A DNA stretch of 64,000 nt from Roseovarius marisflavi (GCF_900142625.1 NZ_FRBN01000011.1:53682-117681), one strand, 5' to 3'; counted from the stretch's first letter, positions 50,306-61,175 are shown. The notes: generated by a model from the letters alone, not told the origin. Numbers and translations: made by a program.

Positions 50306-51139
50306 TCACCGGCCCCGGCGATCCTTTGGCATGGCCGCGCGCACCGCGTTCTCAGCATGCGCGGCCAATGCCTTTCTGTCACTGAAATCATCAACCTTTA
50401 CAGGCGGGTGATAGATGACCTTAACGTGCCCTTGCCGCCCTGCGGCCAACACCCGCAGCGCATGTCCGCCAAAGGTCATGTCGCCCCACCAGGCGTAGAA
50501 TCGCGGATCTTGATCAGGCGGCGCGTGATAGATCACGGTCACCGGCTGAACAAAGATTTCATGGCGAATATGTTCACTGAAGAGCGCCTGAAAAAGTGTT
50601 GATTTAAAAGCCAAAACGCGCATTCCGTCGGTCGAGCTTCCTTCCGGGAAGAACAGAAGTTTGTGCCTTGCCAAAAGCCGACCTTCAAACAGCTCGGTTT
50701 GCGCGCGCGCCTGTTTGGGATTGCGATTGATGAAGACGGTCCCGGTGATCCGCGCCAAAAGCCCGATCCCCGGCCATTTCGCCACCTCGGATTTCGAGAC
50801 AAAATACACCCTCTTGCGCGCATTGAGAGCAAAAATATCGAGCCATGAGCCATGGTTAGCAACCACAGCTCCAGCATGGGGCATCGGCGCGCCCTGAACC
50901 TCGTGGCGCATGCCGAGCACGATAAAGGCCATCCGGCAGACCCACTGAGTGATGTAGGGTGTCCAGGGGCGATGCAGCTTGTAGAGCGGTTGTTCTATCA
51001 GCCTTATCAAGGCGCTGAGCACAACCCCGGTGAGCAGGATGCAGACCAGGACCGAGCCCCGCAAAACCGCGCGCAAAACGCCCGCCGGGCCAAGCCGGAC
51101 GACCGCGGGTGGCTTGGGCGAATTCCACGTGAACGTCAC
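50306..51139 (-). CDS. olsA: 1-acyl-sn-glycerol-3-phosphate-like acyltransferase OlsA
   Basis: A 277-residue membrane-anchored acyltransferase of the PlsC family. HxxxxD is NHGSWLD, the FPEGSSTDGMRV block contains the second substrate motif, and a hydrophobic segment (about 22-48) anchors it. OlsA O-acylates the lyso-ornithine lipid made by OlsB. The adjoining olsB, with a 4-base overlap, supports this assignment over a general PlsC. Confidence 0.88.
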   Translation of the reverse strand: MTFTWNSPKPPAVVRLGPAGVLRAVLRGSVLVCILLTGVVLSALIRLIEQPLYKLHRPWTPYITQWVCRMAFIVLGMRHEVQGAPMPHAGAVVANHGSWLDIFALNARKRVYFVSKSEVAKWPGIGLLARITGTVFINRNPKQARAQTELFEGRLLARHKLLFFPEGSSTDGMRVLAFKSTLFQALFSEHIRHEIFVQPVTVIYHAPPDQDPRFYAWWGDMTFGGHALRVLAAGRQGHVKVIYHPPVKVDDFSDRKALAAHAENAVRAAMPKDRRGR

Positions 51140-51903
51140 CTTGTAAGAACCTTTGAATAAATGGATTTCTTTCGGTCATTCAAGCGCTCTGTATCCATCA
51201 CAAGACAGACATCCGTGGTGTTGAACTGATGATCAACATAGGCGCCCTCACCGACATGGCCGCCCATCCTGAGATAGGCCTTGATCAGGGCGGGCACTTT
51301 TAGCATCGCCGCGCGGCGATCAAGAGCATCGTCAGGAATGAGGTTCATGGTCTGAAAATGCTCGCGACGGGCGCGCACGCGGATTTCGGGAGGCGCAAGA
51401 TAGCGGTGATGCAAAAGCGACAGGGGCTGCGCCAGTTTGCCAAGGCCCGTGCCGTGAAAGCTTGCCACTCCAAACAGGATTTCCACATTATATTCAGATA
51501 TATAAGTGGCCAGGCTATTCCAAAGGTGAAACATGCCAGGCCCGCCGCGATATGGTTTGGCAAGACAGGACCGCCCCAACTCCATCAACCGACGCCCACT
51601 GGCGCGCAGAACAGAGAGGTCATATTCATCCTCTGAATAATACTGACCGGCGCGCCGGGCCTTATCATCGCGCAACAGCCGATAGACCCCGACCACAGCG
51701 CCCCCTTGCGCGTCATCCAGCAAAAGCAGGTGATCGAAATAGGCGTCAAAACGATCAACCTCAAGCCGTGCGTCGTGCTCGACCATCGGCCCGGTGCCGC
51801 CCAGTTCCTCGACAAATACTTCGTAGCGCAGGCGTTGCGCGGCCCGCAATTCTTGCGGGGTCGAGGCAAGTTTGACGCGAAAGATCGGGGATTTGGCGGG
51901 CAT
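51136..51903 (-). CDS. olsB: L-ornithine N-alpha-acyltransferase OlsB
   Basis: OlsB attaches a 3-hydroxy fatty acyl chain from acyl-ACP to ornithine, the first step of ornithine-lipid synthesis, a membrane lipid common in Rhodobacterales. The 255-residue protein belongs to the GNAT superfamily with the family marks AQRLRYEVFVEELGG, LMELGRSCLAKPYRGGPGM and LFGVASFHG. It forms an olsB-olsA operon. It could respond to phosphate limitation as in Sinorhizobium, but no Pho box was seen. Confidence 0.9.
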   Translation of the reverse strand: MPAKSPIFRVKLASTPQELRAAQRLRYEVFVEELGGTGPMVEHDARLEVDRFDAYFDHLLLLDDAQGGAVVGVYRLLRDDKARRAGQYYSEDEYDLSVLRASGRRLMELGRSCLAKPYRGGPGMFHLWNSLATYISEYNVEILFGVASFHGTGLGKLAQPLSLLHHRYLAPPEIRVRARREHFQTMNLIPDDALDRRAAMLKVPALIKAYLRMGGHVGEGAYVDHQFNTTDVCLVMDTERLNDRKKSIYSKVLTR

Positions 51904-52023
51904 TTCGCTCTCGGGTTGCTGGCTTTGGCGAGGGTTTAGGCAAGCTGCCGGGCAATGACAACGCGCGTTAACCGCGCATCTGGCCGAAAAGGCGGGGCGG
52001 TGTTAACCTTTTGCTAACCATGT

Positions 52024-52206
52024 TCAGGGATCAAAGACAGGAACAAGTTCCACCCGCGCGCCATCTATCACCACTTTGCCGACCTCTCGAAAGTTAACGG
52101 TGATACGGCCCGCGATATTTGATTGCACCTGGCCGGTGCCCCAATCAGGCTGCTGGGGATGACGGACAAGCATCCCCGGTTCCAGTATCGAGTTCATATC
52201 GCTCAT
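52024..52206 (-). CDS. DUF3553 family protein
   Basis: A 60-residue protein with the small beta-rich DUF3553 domain: PGMLVRHPQQPDWGTGQVQ, a WG-x-G motif, and ITVNFREVGKVVIDG. Function unknown. Start assigned at MSDMNS (52206); it could be three codons later. Its start faces the chpT start only 26 bases away. Confidence 0.78.
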   Translation of the reverse strand: MSDMNSILEPGMLVRHPQQPDWGTGQVQSNIAGRITVNFREVGKVVIDGARVELVPVFDP

Positions 52207-52232
52207 GTCGTGCCCCGCTTCGGAGAATACCT

Positions 52233-52832
52233 TTGAACAACCATAGTCAGACCCTCGCCGCATTGATAGGCTCTCGTATCTGCCATGACCTGATAAGCCC
52301 GATGGGTGCGGTCACCAACGGGCTGGAATTGCTCGAACTTTCCGGCATGGGCGCCTCGCCGGAAATGGCGCTTATCTCGGAGAGCGCGGCCGATGCAAAT
52401 GCACGAATCCGCCTGTTCAGGCTGGCCTTTGGGGCCGCATCCGAAGGCCAGAGCCTGCGCTGCGAAGGCCTTGGCGATATCCTTGGTACGATCTATCGTA
52501 CCGGGCGAATCACACTTGATTTTGGCCTGTCAGGGACAGTAACCCAGCCCCTCGCACAGGTGGTGGTGTTAAGCCTTTTGTGCGCGGAACAGACCATCCC
52601 CTTTGGCGGCACCCTCGGGGTCGCCCAACAAGAGGGGCGCCTAGAGGTCAGTGCAAAAGGCGGGCGGCTTCAGGTGAATGACGTGCTGTGGAACAGCCTT
52701 GGGGCGATGGCCCCCGCGCCCGAGGTAACCCCGGCACAGGTGCAGTTTCTGCTCTTGCCAGAGCGCCTCGCCGCGCTTGGGCGCACGCCAGAGGTGGAGC
52801 ACGGCGAAACCGAGCTGCGCCTGCGCTTTTAG
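52233..52832 (+). CDS. chpT: Histidine phosphotransferase ChpT
   Basis: ChpT shuttles phosphate from CckA to CtrA and CpdR. The 199-residue protein has the DHp-like helical N-terminus with the phospho-accepting His18 in SRICHDLISPMGAV, NGLELLE and a degenerate C-terminal ATPase-like domain without nucleotide-binding motifs. I start at TTG 52233, which has GGAG 8 bases upstream and matches the family's length; the open frame extends 38 codons upstream without homology and across the DUF3553 gene. cckA is at 28.6-30.9 kb. Confidence 0.88.
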   Translation: MNNHSQTLAALIGSRICHDLISPMGAVTNGLELLELSGMGASPEMALISESAADANARIRLFRLAFGAASEGQSLRCEGLGDILGTIYRTGRITLDFGLSGTVTQPLAQVVVLSLLCAEQTIPFGGTLGVAQQEGRLEVSAKGGRLQVNDVLWNSLGAMAPAPEVTPAQVQFLLLPERLAALGRTPEVEHGETELRLRF

Positions 52833-52884
52833 AGGGCGGCGCCTTCATTCGAGTTCACGCGACACCCTCTAACCTATTGATGTC

Positions 52885-52931
52885 GCATGTTCGAGAAGCT
52901 CAAAACCGGTTCCCACTTTTGAGCAACATGC
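52885..52931. repeat. Palindromic element between chpT and proA
   Basis: Arms GCATGTT/AACATGC and GCTCAAAA/TTTTGAGC, separated by a 6-base bulge and a CCGGTTCCCAC loop, form a strong hairpin between two convergent genes. The ACCGGTTCCCACTTTT segment looks like interspersed palindromic repeats reported in several Rhizobiales genomes, which I note from general knowledge. Terminator function for either neighbour is possible, but no long T-run is present. Confidence 0.6.
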
Positions 52932-52932
52932 T

Positions 52933-54198
52933 CTAGGCGCGCGTCGAGCCGTCGCCATCGACCAGATATTTGAAACTGGTGAGCTGCGCCGCGCCAACCG
53001 GCCCGCGCGCATGCATCTTGCCGGTGGCGATACCGATTTCCGCGCCCATGCCGAATTCGCCCCCATCGGCGAATTGGGTCGAGGCATTGCGCATCAGGAT
53101 CGCGCTGTCGAGGCGGGCAAAGAACTGGTTTGCGGCGGCGTCATCCTCGGTGATGATACAGTCGGTGTGGTTCGAGCCATAGCGCCGGATATGGGCGATC
53201 GCGGCGTCAAGATCATCGACCACCTTGGCGGCGATGATGCTGTCGAGGTACTCACAGCCCCAATCATTCTCGGTGGCCGCGGTGGTGCCCTCAATGGCGC
53301 GCAGGGTTTCATCGGCGCGGACCTCGACGCCCGCATCCAGAAGCGCGCGCACCACGCCCTGACCGATCGTGCCAAGGATATCGCGGTGGATCAAAAGACA
53401 CTCGGCCGCGCCACAGATGCCGGTGCGCCGGGTCTTGGCATTCACCACCACGCGCAGCGCTTTTTCGGGATCGGCCTCCTTGTCGATATAGATGTGAACG
53501 ATGCCTTCCAGATGGGCAAAAACCGGCACGCGGGCCTCGCGTTGCACAAGGCCGACAAGGCCTTTGCCGCCACGCGGCACGATCACATCCACCGTATCGG
53601 TCATGGTCAGCAGCGCCTGCACCGCCGCGCGGTCACGGGTCGGCACAAGCTGAATCGCATCCTCGGGAAGACCGGCGGCGCGCAACCCTGCCACGAGGCA
53701 GGCGTGTATCGCGCCTGATGAGTGAAAACTTTCAGAGCCGCCGCGCAGGATCACGGCATTGCCGGACTTCAGGCAGAGCGCCCCGGCATCCGCCGTCACG
53801 TTCGGGCGGCTTTCATAGATCACGCCGATCACCCCCAAGGGCGTGCGCACGCGCCGGATATGAATGCCAGTGGGCTGATCCCATTCGGCCAGAACCTCGC
53901 CGACCGGATCATCCTGTGCGGCCACCGCGCGCAGACCCTCGACGATGCCCTTGATCCGGCTTTCATCCAGCGCCAGGCGATCCATCATCGCTTCGCTCAG
54001 CCCCTTGTCGCGGCCATAGGCAAGGTCTTTTGCATTGGCGGCAAGAATTTCGGCGCGCCCGTCCCAGACCGCATCGGCGGCGGCCTCAAGCGCGGCGCGC
54101 TTGGCTTCGGGGCTGGCGACGGCCAGATCGGCGGCGGCGGCCTTGGCGCGCGCGCCGATATCGGCCATGAGGGCCGTAATATCCTGGTGCTCTGTCAT
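52933..54198 (-). CDS. proA: Gamma-glutamyl phosphate reductase
   Basis: ProA reduces gamma-glutamyl phosphate to glutamate semialdehyde in proline synthesis. The 421-residue aldehyde-dehydrogenase-like protein has the catalytic Cys in [27 protein letters not shown] and [20 protein letters not shown]. It follows proB with a 49-base gap, and the obgE-proB-proA order is common in alphaproteobacteria. Confidence 0.97.
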   Translation of the reverse strand: MTEHQDITALMADIGARAKAAAADLAVASPEAKRAALEAAADAVWDGRAEILAANAKDLAYGRDKGLSEAMMDRLALDESRIKGIVEGLRAVAAQDDPVGEVLAEWDQPTGIHIRRVRTPLGVIGVIYESRPNVTADAGALCLKSGNAVILRGGSESFHSSGAIHACLVAGLRAAGLPEDAIQLVPTRDRAAVQALLTMTDTVDVIVPRGGKGLVGLVQREARVPVFAHLEGIVHIYIDKEADPEKALRVVVNAKTRRTGICGAAECLLIHRDILGTIGQGVVRALLDAGVEVRADETLRAIEGTTAATENDWGCEYLDSIIAAKVVDDLDAAIAHIRRYGSNHTDCIITEDDAAANQFFARLDSAILMRNASTQFADGGEFGMGAEIGIATGKMHARGPVGAAQLTSFKYLVDGDGSTRA

Positions 54199-54247
54199 GT
54201 CACACTCTCCTCTTCGGGGCTTGCGTGTTGATGTCCTTGGCGGACCT

Positions 54248-56385
<2,138 letters not shown>

Positions 56386-56413
56386 TCATCCTTTCGCAAA
56401 GGCCATAATGGCC

Positions 56414-56953
56414 TCAAACCGCTTTTCTGCTATAGGTCCAGGTTGCCACTTTTGCACCGCGCGCAATGCAAAAGGTCTCGGCATCCCCAAGATACTGAAA
56501 TCCGCAATTGGTCAAGACCCGCGCCGAGGCCGCATTGTCCTGAAACACGCTGGCAAATGTCATCCGCGCCCTTTGCGGATTGGCCGCCAGAAGCGCCTCG
56601 ACCGCTGCCGAGGCGACACCGGTATTCCAATAGGCAGGCGCCACCCAATAGCCAACCTCGGATTGCTCAAGCTCGAGCCGCACGAGGCTTATCACCCCCA
56701 TAAGCTCTGATCCGCCGATCTTGCTGCCGTCCATCGCCCAGAAATCCTCGATCCGGTCGTCGGCCTGCGCGCGCGCGATGATCGCCTCGGTGGTGCCGGG
56801 CGGCAAGGGATGCGGGATGCTGCTGGTGTTCATCGCCACGCGCGCATCGCTTGCATACATCTCGATCAGCCCGGCATCCGACGCCCGAAGCGGGCGCAGG
56901 TCAAACCGTTCGGTTTCGATCACCGGCTGATTTACAATCGTCTCAAGCCTCAT
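56414..56953 (-). CDS. GNAT-family N-acetyltransferase (RimJ/RimL-like)
   Basis: A 179-residue GNAT protein of the RimJ/RimL type beginning MRLETIVNQPVIETERFDLRPLR. Motif A lies around WVAPAYWNTGVASAAVEALL, followed by FASVFQDNAASARVLTNCGF. Substrate is unknown. The start overlaps the LysE stop by 4 bases; I place it at 56953 and leave out an 82-residue unrelated upstream frame. Confidence 0.85.
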   Translation of the reverse strand: MRLETIVNQPVIETERFDLRPLRASDAGLIEMYASDARVAMNTSSIPHPLPPGTTEAIIARAQADDRIEDFWAMDGSKIGGSELMGVISLVRLELEQSEVGYWVAPAYWNTGVASAAVEALLAANPQRARMTFASVFQDNAASARVLTNCGFQYLGDAETFCIARGAKVATWTYSRKAV

Positions 56954-57555
56954 GCGTTGCCTCCTCCAAAGAGCACGAAGAGAACCGAGGCGACGGTTAG
57001 CGCCGCCAAAGTCCACATCAGGTATTTCTCGGCCGGTGTCCCGGCCACGGTCTGGGCGATCCGATCCCCTCCATAGGTCCAGATCGGATGAAGAATGGCC
57101 TGTAAGCCAAACAAACAAATGGCTATTGCCGCAGTCGCTTGCAAGGCCGGGGTGCCCGGTATCACGAAATTGGTAAACCCCGTGACAATCATTGCCCAAG
57201 CCTTGGGGTTGAGCGGATGCACAATCAGCCCGGCCATGAAACCCGGCGGCGTTTCAACAGATTTGCCGCCGTCCAGGCGCAGATGCGCCACCTTCCAAGC
57301 CAGCCAGCAGATGTAGGCCGCCGATACCCACTTGAGCGCCGAAAAGATGACCGGCGCCTGCGCCGCCAGTTCCATCAGGCCAAAGCCGATCGGCCAGATG
57401 ATCAGCTGTTTGCCAAGCGCCACGCCCGCCACGAACGGCAAGGCCGCGCGAAAGCCAAAGCGCGCGCCTGTGGCCAGAAGCGCCATATTGGCCGGCCCCG
57501 GCGTGCCCACCTGGCTTGCGCCAAAGGCCAGAAAACTGATCACGGCAACGCTCAT
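56950..57555 (-). CDS. LysE-family amino-acid exporter
   Basis: A 201-residue LysE/RhtB-family inner-membrane transporter with the family pattern VGTPGPANMALLATGARFG near the start and about five to six membrane helices. The start at 57555 follows AGGAGG with a 9-base gap, a strong site. Substrate cannot be told. Located in the rpmA-obgE interval but after a terminator, so it may be transcribed separately with the GNAT gene. Confidence 0.88.
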   Translation of the reverse strand: MSVAVISFLAFGASQVGTPGPANMALLATGARFGFRAALPFVAGVALGKQLIIWPIGFGLMELAAQAPVIFSALKWVSAAYICWLAWKVAHLRLDGGKSVETPPGFMAGLIVHPLNPKAWAMIVTGFTNFVIPGTPALQATAAIAICLFGLQAILHPIWTYGGDRIAQTVAGTPAEKYLMWTLAALTVASVLFVLFGGGNA

Positions 57556-57582
57556 CACGGGTTGCCTCCTGCGCAAAAATGA

Positions 57583-57612
57583 AAAGGGACCGGCGGTATC
57601 GCCGATCCCCTT
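57583..57612 (-). terminator. Rho-independent terminator of rplU-rpmA
   Basis: On the minus strand a 10-bp stem (57586-57595 with 57600-57609, one G-T pair) is followed by TTTTCATTTTT. It is 27 bases after the rpmA stop and just before the LysE ribosome site. Confidence 0.85.
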
Positions 57613-57639
57613 GATGTCTACAACAACCTTAAGGTCAGC

Positions 57640-57909
57640 TTATTCAGCGGCCTCCGCCACTGGCAGAACCGAAATAAAGGTACGGCCCTTGAGGCCCTTG
57701 TGAAACTTCACAGCGCCTTCGACCTTGGCAAAGATTGTGTGGTCCTTGCCTTCGCCAACGCCCTGACCCGGCCAGAACTTGTTACCGCGCTGACGCGCGA
57801 TGATGTTGCCCGGAATCACAGCTTCGCCGCCATATTTCTTGACGCCAAGGCGACGGCCGGCAGAATCGCGACCGTTACGGGATGAACCGCCTGCTTTTTT
57901 ATGTGCCAT
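57640..57909 (-). CDS. rpmA: 50S ribosomal protein L27
   Basis: An 89-residue ribosomal protein beginning [20 protein letters not shown], whose basic N-terminus reaches the peptidyl-transferase centre. It follows rplU by 11 bases. The start lacks the cleavable extension seen in Firmicutes. Confidence 0.97.
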   Translation of the reverse strand: MAHKKAGGSSRNGRDSAGRRLGVKKYGGEAVIPGNIIARQRGNKFWPGQGVGEGKDHTIFAKVEGAVKFHKGLKGRTFISVLPVAEAAE

Positions 57910-57920
57910 CTGGTCTCTCC

Positions 57921-58571
57921 TTAGCCTTTTGCCAGCTCGGTGGCCTGTGCGATCCAGTCTTCACGACCGACACGACCTTTGAACGACAGTTTCTCTTCGA
58001 TTGCTTCAACGTCAGCATCTGTCCATGCTGCAATCTGTGCAAAGGTTGTGATGCCTTCACCATGCAGTTTCTTCACGATCACCGGACCAACACCGGAGAT
58101 CTTCGACAGATCGTCACCACCTGCGGCGGCTTTCGCTGCGGGCTTGGCAGCAGCTTTGGGAGCTGCGGCTTTCTTGGCGGGCTTTTCAGCCGCGGCCATT
58201 GCCGTTGCCGAAACCGAACCCGACCCGATTGCGGCCTTGACGCCGGACTTGTCGCCGCCGTTTGCCAGAATCTCGGTCACGCGCAGCAGGGTAAGCTGCT
58301 GGCGGTGGCCCTTGGTGCGCTGCGAGCCGTGCTTACGACGACGCTTGACGAAGTGGATGACCTTGTCACCCTTGACCTGATCAACGATCTCGGCCTGAAC
58401 CGCGGCACCCTCTATGAAAGGCGCGCCGACAACAGGTGCGTCGCCGCCCAGCATCAGAATCTCGTTAAATTGAACTTTTTCACCGGCATCTGCTGCAAGC
58501 TTTTCAACACGAAGCATGTCCCCTGAGGACACCTTGTACTGCTTGCCACCGGTCTTGAGGACCGCAAACAT
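57921..58571 (-). CDS. rplU: 50S ribosomal protein L21 with C-terminal helix-hairpin-helix extension
   Basis: The first 103 residues are ordinary L21 ([34 protein letters not shown]). They are followed by an Ala/Lys/Pro-rich linker (about 120-150) and a helix-hairpin-helix-like domain (152-216: [19 protein letters not shown], then [21 protein letters not shown]). L21 is normally about 105 residues, so the protein is twice the usual length. The tail resembles the DUF4332/HhH-type domains that bind nucleic acid non-specifically; a similar tail occurs in other Rhodobacterales. Whether it stays attached in mature ribosomes is unknown. Confidence 0.93.
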   Translation of the reverse strand: MFAVLKTGGKQYKVSSGDMLRVEKLAADAGEKVQFNEILMLGGDAPVVGAPFIEGAAVQAEIVDQVKGDKVIHFVKRRRKHGSQRTKGHRQQLTLLRVTEILANGGDKSGVKAAIGSGSVSATAMAAAEKPAKKAAAPKAAAKPAAKAAAGGDDLSKISGVGPVIVKKLHGEGITTFAQIAAWTDADVEAIEEKLSFKGRVGREDWIAQATELAKG

Positions 58572-58671
58572 TGCATTTCCTTTTCCGTCTCCGCGCTCTG
58601 TGGTCCCCGAAATCCTCGGGCGTTTCCGGCCTTATGGCCACCTCGAACTGCGCGCCCCTGGGGCGTCATTC

Positions 58672-58705
58672 AAAAACAAACCCGGCAAGATCATCCCGCC
58701 GGGTT
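58672..58705 (-). terminator. Terminator between the DUF2059 genes and rplU
   Basis: On the minus strand an 8-bp stem AACCCGGC/GCCGGGTT (58698-58705 with 58679-58686) is followed by TTTGTTTTTG. It closes the DUF2059 transcript, 67 bases past that stop codon, and isolates it from rplU. Confidence 0.8.
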
Positions 58706-58771
58706 GCGCGCTTATTCGGGAAAGCGGGGTAAAAGTCAAGGGTCATCGCCGCGATGCGTGCACGATATCGC

Positions 58772-59611
58772 CTATAAATCCTCGCCCTGCATCTGAAGGG
58801 CCACCGCAAGGCCAAGTTGATAGGACAGATCCTCGTACATTCCGTCATAGGCCGCAAACAGCGCCCGGTTCAGATCGCGCCCGGCCGGGCTTTGATACAG
58901 CGCGATATACGCCTCAAGCTTGCTGCGCGCCAGCGGTTGATAGGCCATCACCAGAAAAGAGCGCAGCCAGGTTTCGGTTTGCTTGCGCATGTCCTCTTCC
59001 TGCGCCCAGATATCGGCGAGCATCTCGTCCTGCGGCAAATCAAGCGCGCCGCCGTCGGCAAGGCCGGTGTAAAACACAAGGTTGGCATTCAGCGCGCCGG
59101 TGACATTACGCTCGATCAGGTCGCTGTCGTCGATAAAGACATCCACACGCTCGACCAGAACATCGCCGTCCTTGACCATCTGGTCATAGAGTTTTTCGGT
59201 CGCGGCCTCGATCTCGGGATCAAGCAGGGCGTTGCGCGCCGCCAGCTCAAGCGCCACGATCTCCTGCCCCGGCCCCTCGAAGAACGCCAGAAGCGGCGCC
59301 AGATCGACCCCGTCAAGCGCCGTGGCAAAGCCGCCCGTCACCTTGGCCCGCATCGCGTCGCGGTCATAGACCTTGGCCACGATCACGTCCCAGCGGGCAA
59401 GCTCGGCCTCGGCCAGCATTTCCTGTCCGACCTCGCCGCCATAGCGCAGCCCCTCGTCGCGCATGATCTCGATGGTCTCGTCAAACCGCAGTGCGGCGAT
59501 CAGCCGGTCGATCTCTTCGGCGCGATCCGCCAAGGCCGGGCCCGCCAGCAGGACCAGACCGGCCAAACATCCCAAAAGCGCCCGCCGCGTGATGCGCGCC
59601 GCCTGCCTCAT
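58772..59611 (-). CDS. Exported DUF2059 protein (copy 2)
   Basis: A 279-residue secreted protein. The signal sequence has an Arg-Arg-rich start and hydrophobic core ending LAGPALA (about 1-28). DUF2059-like helical repeats follow with an IMRDEGL motif, and the C-terminus contains YQSPAGRDLNRALF. Function unknown. It overlaps the upstream paralogue by 4 bases; the two are probably made together. Confidence 0.8.
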   Translation of the reverse strand: MRQAARITRRALLGCLAGLVLLAGPALADRAEEIDRLIAALRFDETIEIMRDEGLRYGGEVGQEMLAEAELARWDVIVAKVYDRDAMRAKVTGGFATALDGVDLAPLLAFFEGPGQEIVALELAARNALLDPEIEAATEKLYDQMVKDGDVLVERVDVFIDDSDLIERNVTGALNANLVFYTGLADGGALDLPQDEMLADIWAQEEDMRKQTETWLRSFLVMAYQPLARSKLEAYIALYQSPAGRDLNRALFAAYDGMYEDLSYQLGLAVALQMQGEDL

Positions 59612-60453
59612 AGCTCCTGACCGGGGTGCATATCGGCCATCCGCGCCGCGAGAACCTCGAACCGCCCGGCCATGATCTCGTATTGCACGGCATTCATAAG
59701 CTCGTAGACCCGCGCCATCAGCGGATGCTCAAGTGCGTCGACATAGGCGCGAAGGTCATCGGTGCTCAGATCCTGATAGGTATAGGCCGCATTCGCCAGC
59801 GCCGAGACGCGCAGGGCCTCGCGCAGCTCATCCTCGCCCTCGGCCAGAATGGCCCGCAGGCTGCCTTCGTCCAGTTCCGCCTCAAGCACCCCCGCATAAG
59901 AGGCCGCCAGCAGGAAGCGCAGCTGAATTTCCTGCACCGCGCGCATGCCCGACCCGGCCCCGTCAACGGCGGTGTTCATGTCCTGCAAGACCTTGATCCG
60001 CGCGTCATCGGCCTCGGCCAGCAGGGTCTCGCCCTCGGCCCGCTTGGCCGCGTCATCCTCGATCAGATGCGAGGCATTCTCGACCGCGACAAGGCGCTGC
60101 CCAAGGTCAGAGGCGTAAAAATCCGCCGCATGGGCCAGCATCTCGTCGCTGAGCGTTCCCGACAGGATCTCGAGGCCGGTCTCGCGCATCCGGGCGGTAT
60201 CGAACACCTCACCCGCCACCCGCGCCCAGTCATGGCCGAAATCGCTCGCCGAAAGGCCAAGCATCCCAGGCGCATCGGCGGCGGCAAGCGCGATGCTGTC
60301 AAGCGCCACGCCAAATCCCGTAACCTCAAGGAACGCCTCAAGCCGGTCCCGGTCGGCCGCGCGCAGCGGCAAAAGGCCGATCAGCACGATCAGCGCCCCC
60401 GAAAAGACGATCTTCGCCACGCGCGGCGCCTGGCGCATCCGGGTCACAAGCAT
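59608..60453 (-). CDS. Exported DUF2059 protein (copy 1)
   Basis: A 281-residue paralogue of the downstream gene. The start at 60453 follows AAGGAC with an 8-base gap. An N-terminal signal (RVAKIVFSGALIVLIGLLPLRAADR) leads into an alpha-helical domain with GLEILSGTLSDEML and FYASDLGQRLVAVE, the pattern typical of DUF2059 proteins. Function unknown. Confidence 0.8.
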   Translation of the reverse strand: MLVTRMRQAPRVAKIVFSGALIVLIGLLPLRAADRDRLEAFLEVTGFGVALDSIALAAADAPGMLGLSASDFGHDWARVAGEVFDTARMRETGLEILSGTLSDEMLAHAADFYASDLGQRLVAVENASHLIEDDAAKRAEGETLLAEADDARIKVLQDMNTAVDGAGSGMRAVQEIQLRFLLAASYAGVLEAELDEGSLRAILAEGEDELREALRVSALANAAYTYQDLSTDDLRAYVDALEHPLMARVYELMNAVQYEIMAGRFEVLAARMADMHPGQEL

Positions 60454-60584
60454 TGCGGTTTGTCCTTCTTTGAGGGTCTGAAAATGCAACTCCCTACAAC
60501 CTAGGCAATTTATCCGGACAAACAACGCAAAACCCCTTGCCCCCCCCGCCAAAGGCAATTAAACGCCCTCCACCAGACCCCCGC

Positions 60585-60674
60585 GGAGAGGTGCCGGAGT
60601 GGTCGAACGGGGCGGTCTCGAAAACCGTTGATCCTGCAAGGGATCCCAGGGTTCGAATCCCTGTCTCTCCGCCA
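60585..60674 (+). tRNA. tRNA-Ser (anticodon CGA)
   Basis: A 90-base type II tRNA with acceptor stem GGAGAGG/TCTCTCC (one G-T pair), anticodon loop CTCGAAA (CGA reads UCG), a long variable arm, T-loop GTTCGAATC and encoded CCA (60672-60674). It marks the boundary between conserved chromosome and the IS-rich tail. Confidence 0.96.
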
Positions 60675-60775
60675 CAACACTCAAGCTACTGTTATTGCAA
60701 GGTTTTTACACCGATGTCCAAGCGATTGTTGTCCAATACGGACCACATCAAGGCAGCGAAAGAAGACAACCGACC

Positions 60776-60937
60776 TCACAAGCCGTGCGACGCATCATGC
60801 GCAAACAGATACTGGCGGATGTCGCTCAGATCGACGAACCGGTCATTCGAACGCAGAAGATGATCTTGCGGAACGTGATCGTTCAGCGAGAACTCATAAA
60901 ACAGCGCCGCCTGTGCTTCCTGCCTCGGTCCCAACAT
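60776..60937 (-). pseudogene. Truncated transposase (IS1182/IS5-like), N-terminal fragment
   Basis: A 53-codon frame starting MLGPRQEAQAALFYEFSLND and continuing HVPQDHLLRSNDRFVDLSDI, the characteristic start of IS1182-type (IS5-related) transposases. It ends after about 53 residues, so the DDE domain is missing. It lies about 100 bases past tRNA-Ser and is too short to be picked up by ordinary gene calling. Confidence 0.7.
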
Positions 60938-60997
60938 CGCAAAATCCCCCGATCAATATGGGAATTGAATCAGTGATGCACGCCTCGATCAAGGAAG

Positions 60998-61035
60998 AGT
61001 TTTTCAACAGAATTCGCCCATTGTGTTGAAAAACT
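60998..61035. repeat. IS-end-like inverted repeat
   Basis: A perfect 12-base arm pair AGTTTTTCAACA (60998-61009) and TGTTGAAAAACT (61024-61035) flanks a 14-base loop. A related copy of the first arm occurs near 61185-61196 (GAGTTTTTCAACA), typical of IS terminal regions upstream of IS1182/IS5-type transposase genes. They look like ends left by elements that have decayed. Confidence 0.6.
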
Positions 61036-61141
61036 GGGTTTTTGCCAGAGAGGTAGACATTAGGCAGAACATCATTCCGCAATAGCACCCTTATGCAAAT
61101 GTCGTTTACAAGAAGGCGCCATGCGAGAAGGATATTCCGGA

Positions 61142-61175
61142 TTTTCGGTACGATTTTATTTTCGGTACGATTTTA
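61142..61175 (+). repeat. Two perfect tandem 17-base repeats
   Basis: TTTTCGGTACGATTTTA occurs twice without gap (61142-61158 and 61159-61175). It lies between decayed IS fragments and no gene; it could come from slippage or a short target/IS duplication. Confidence 0.9.
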
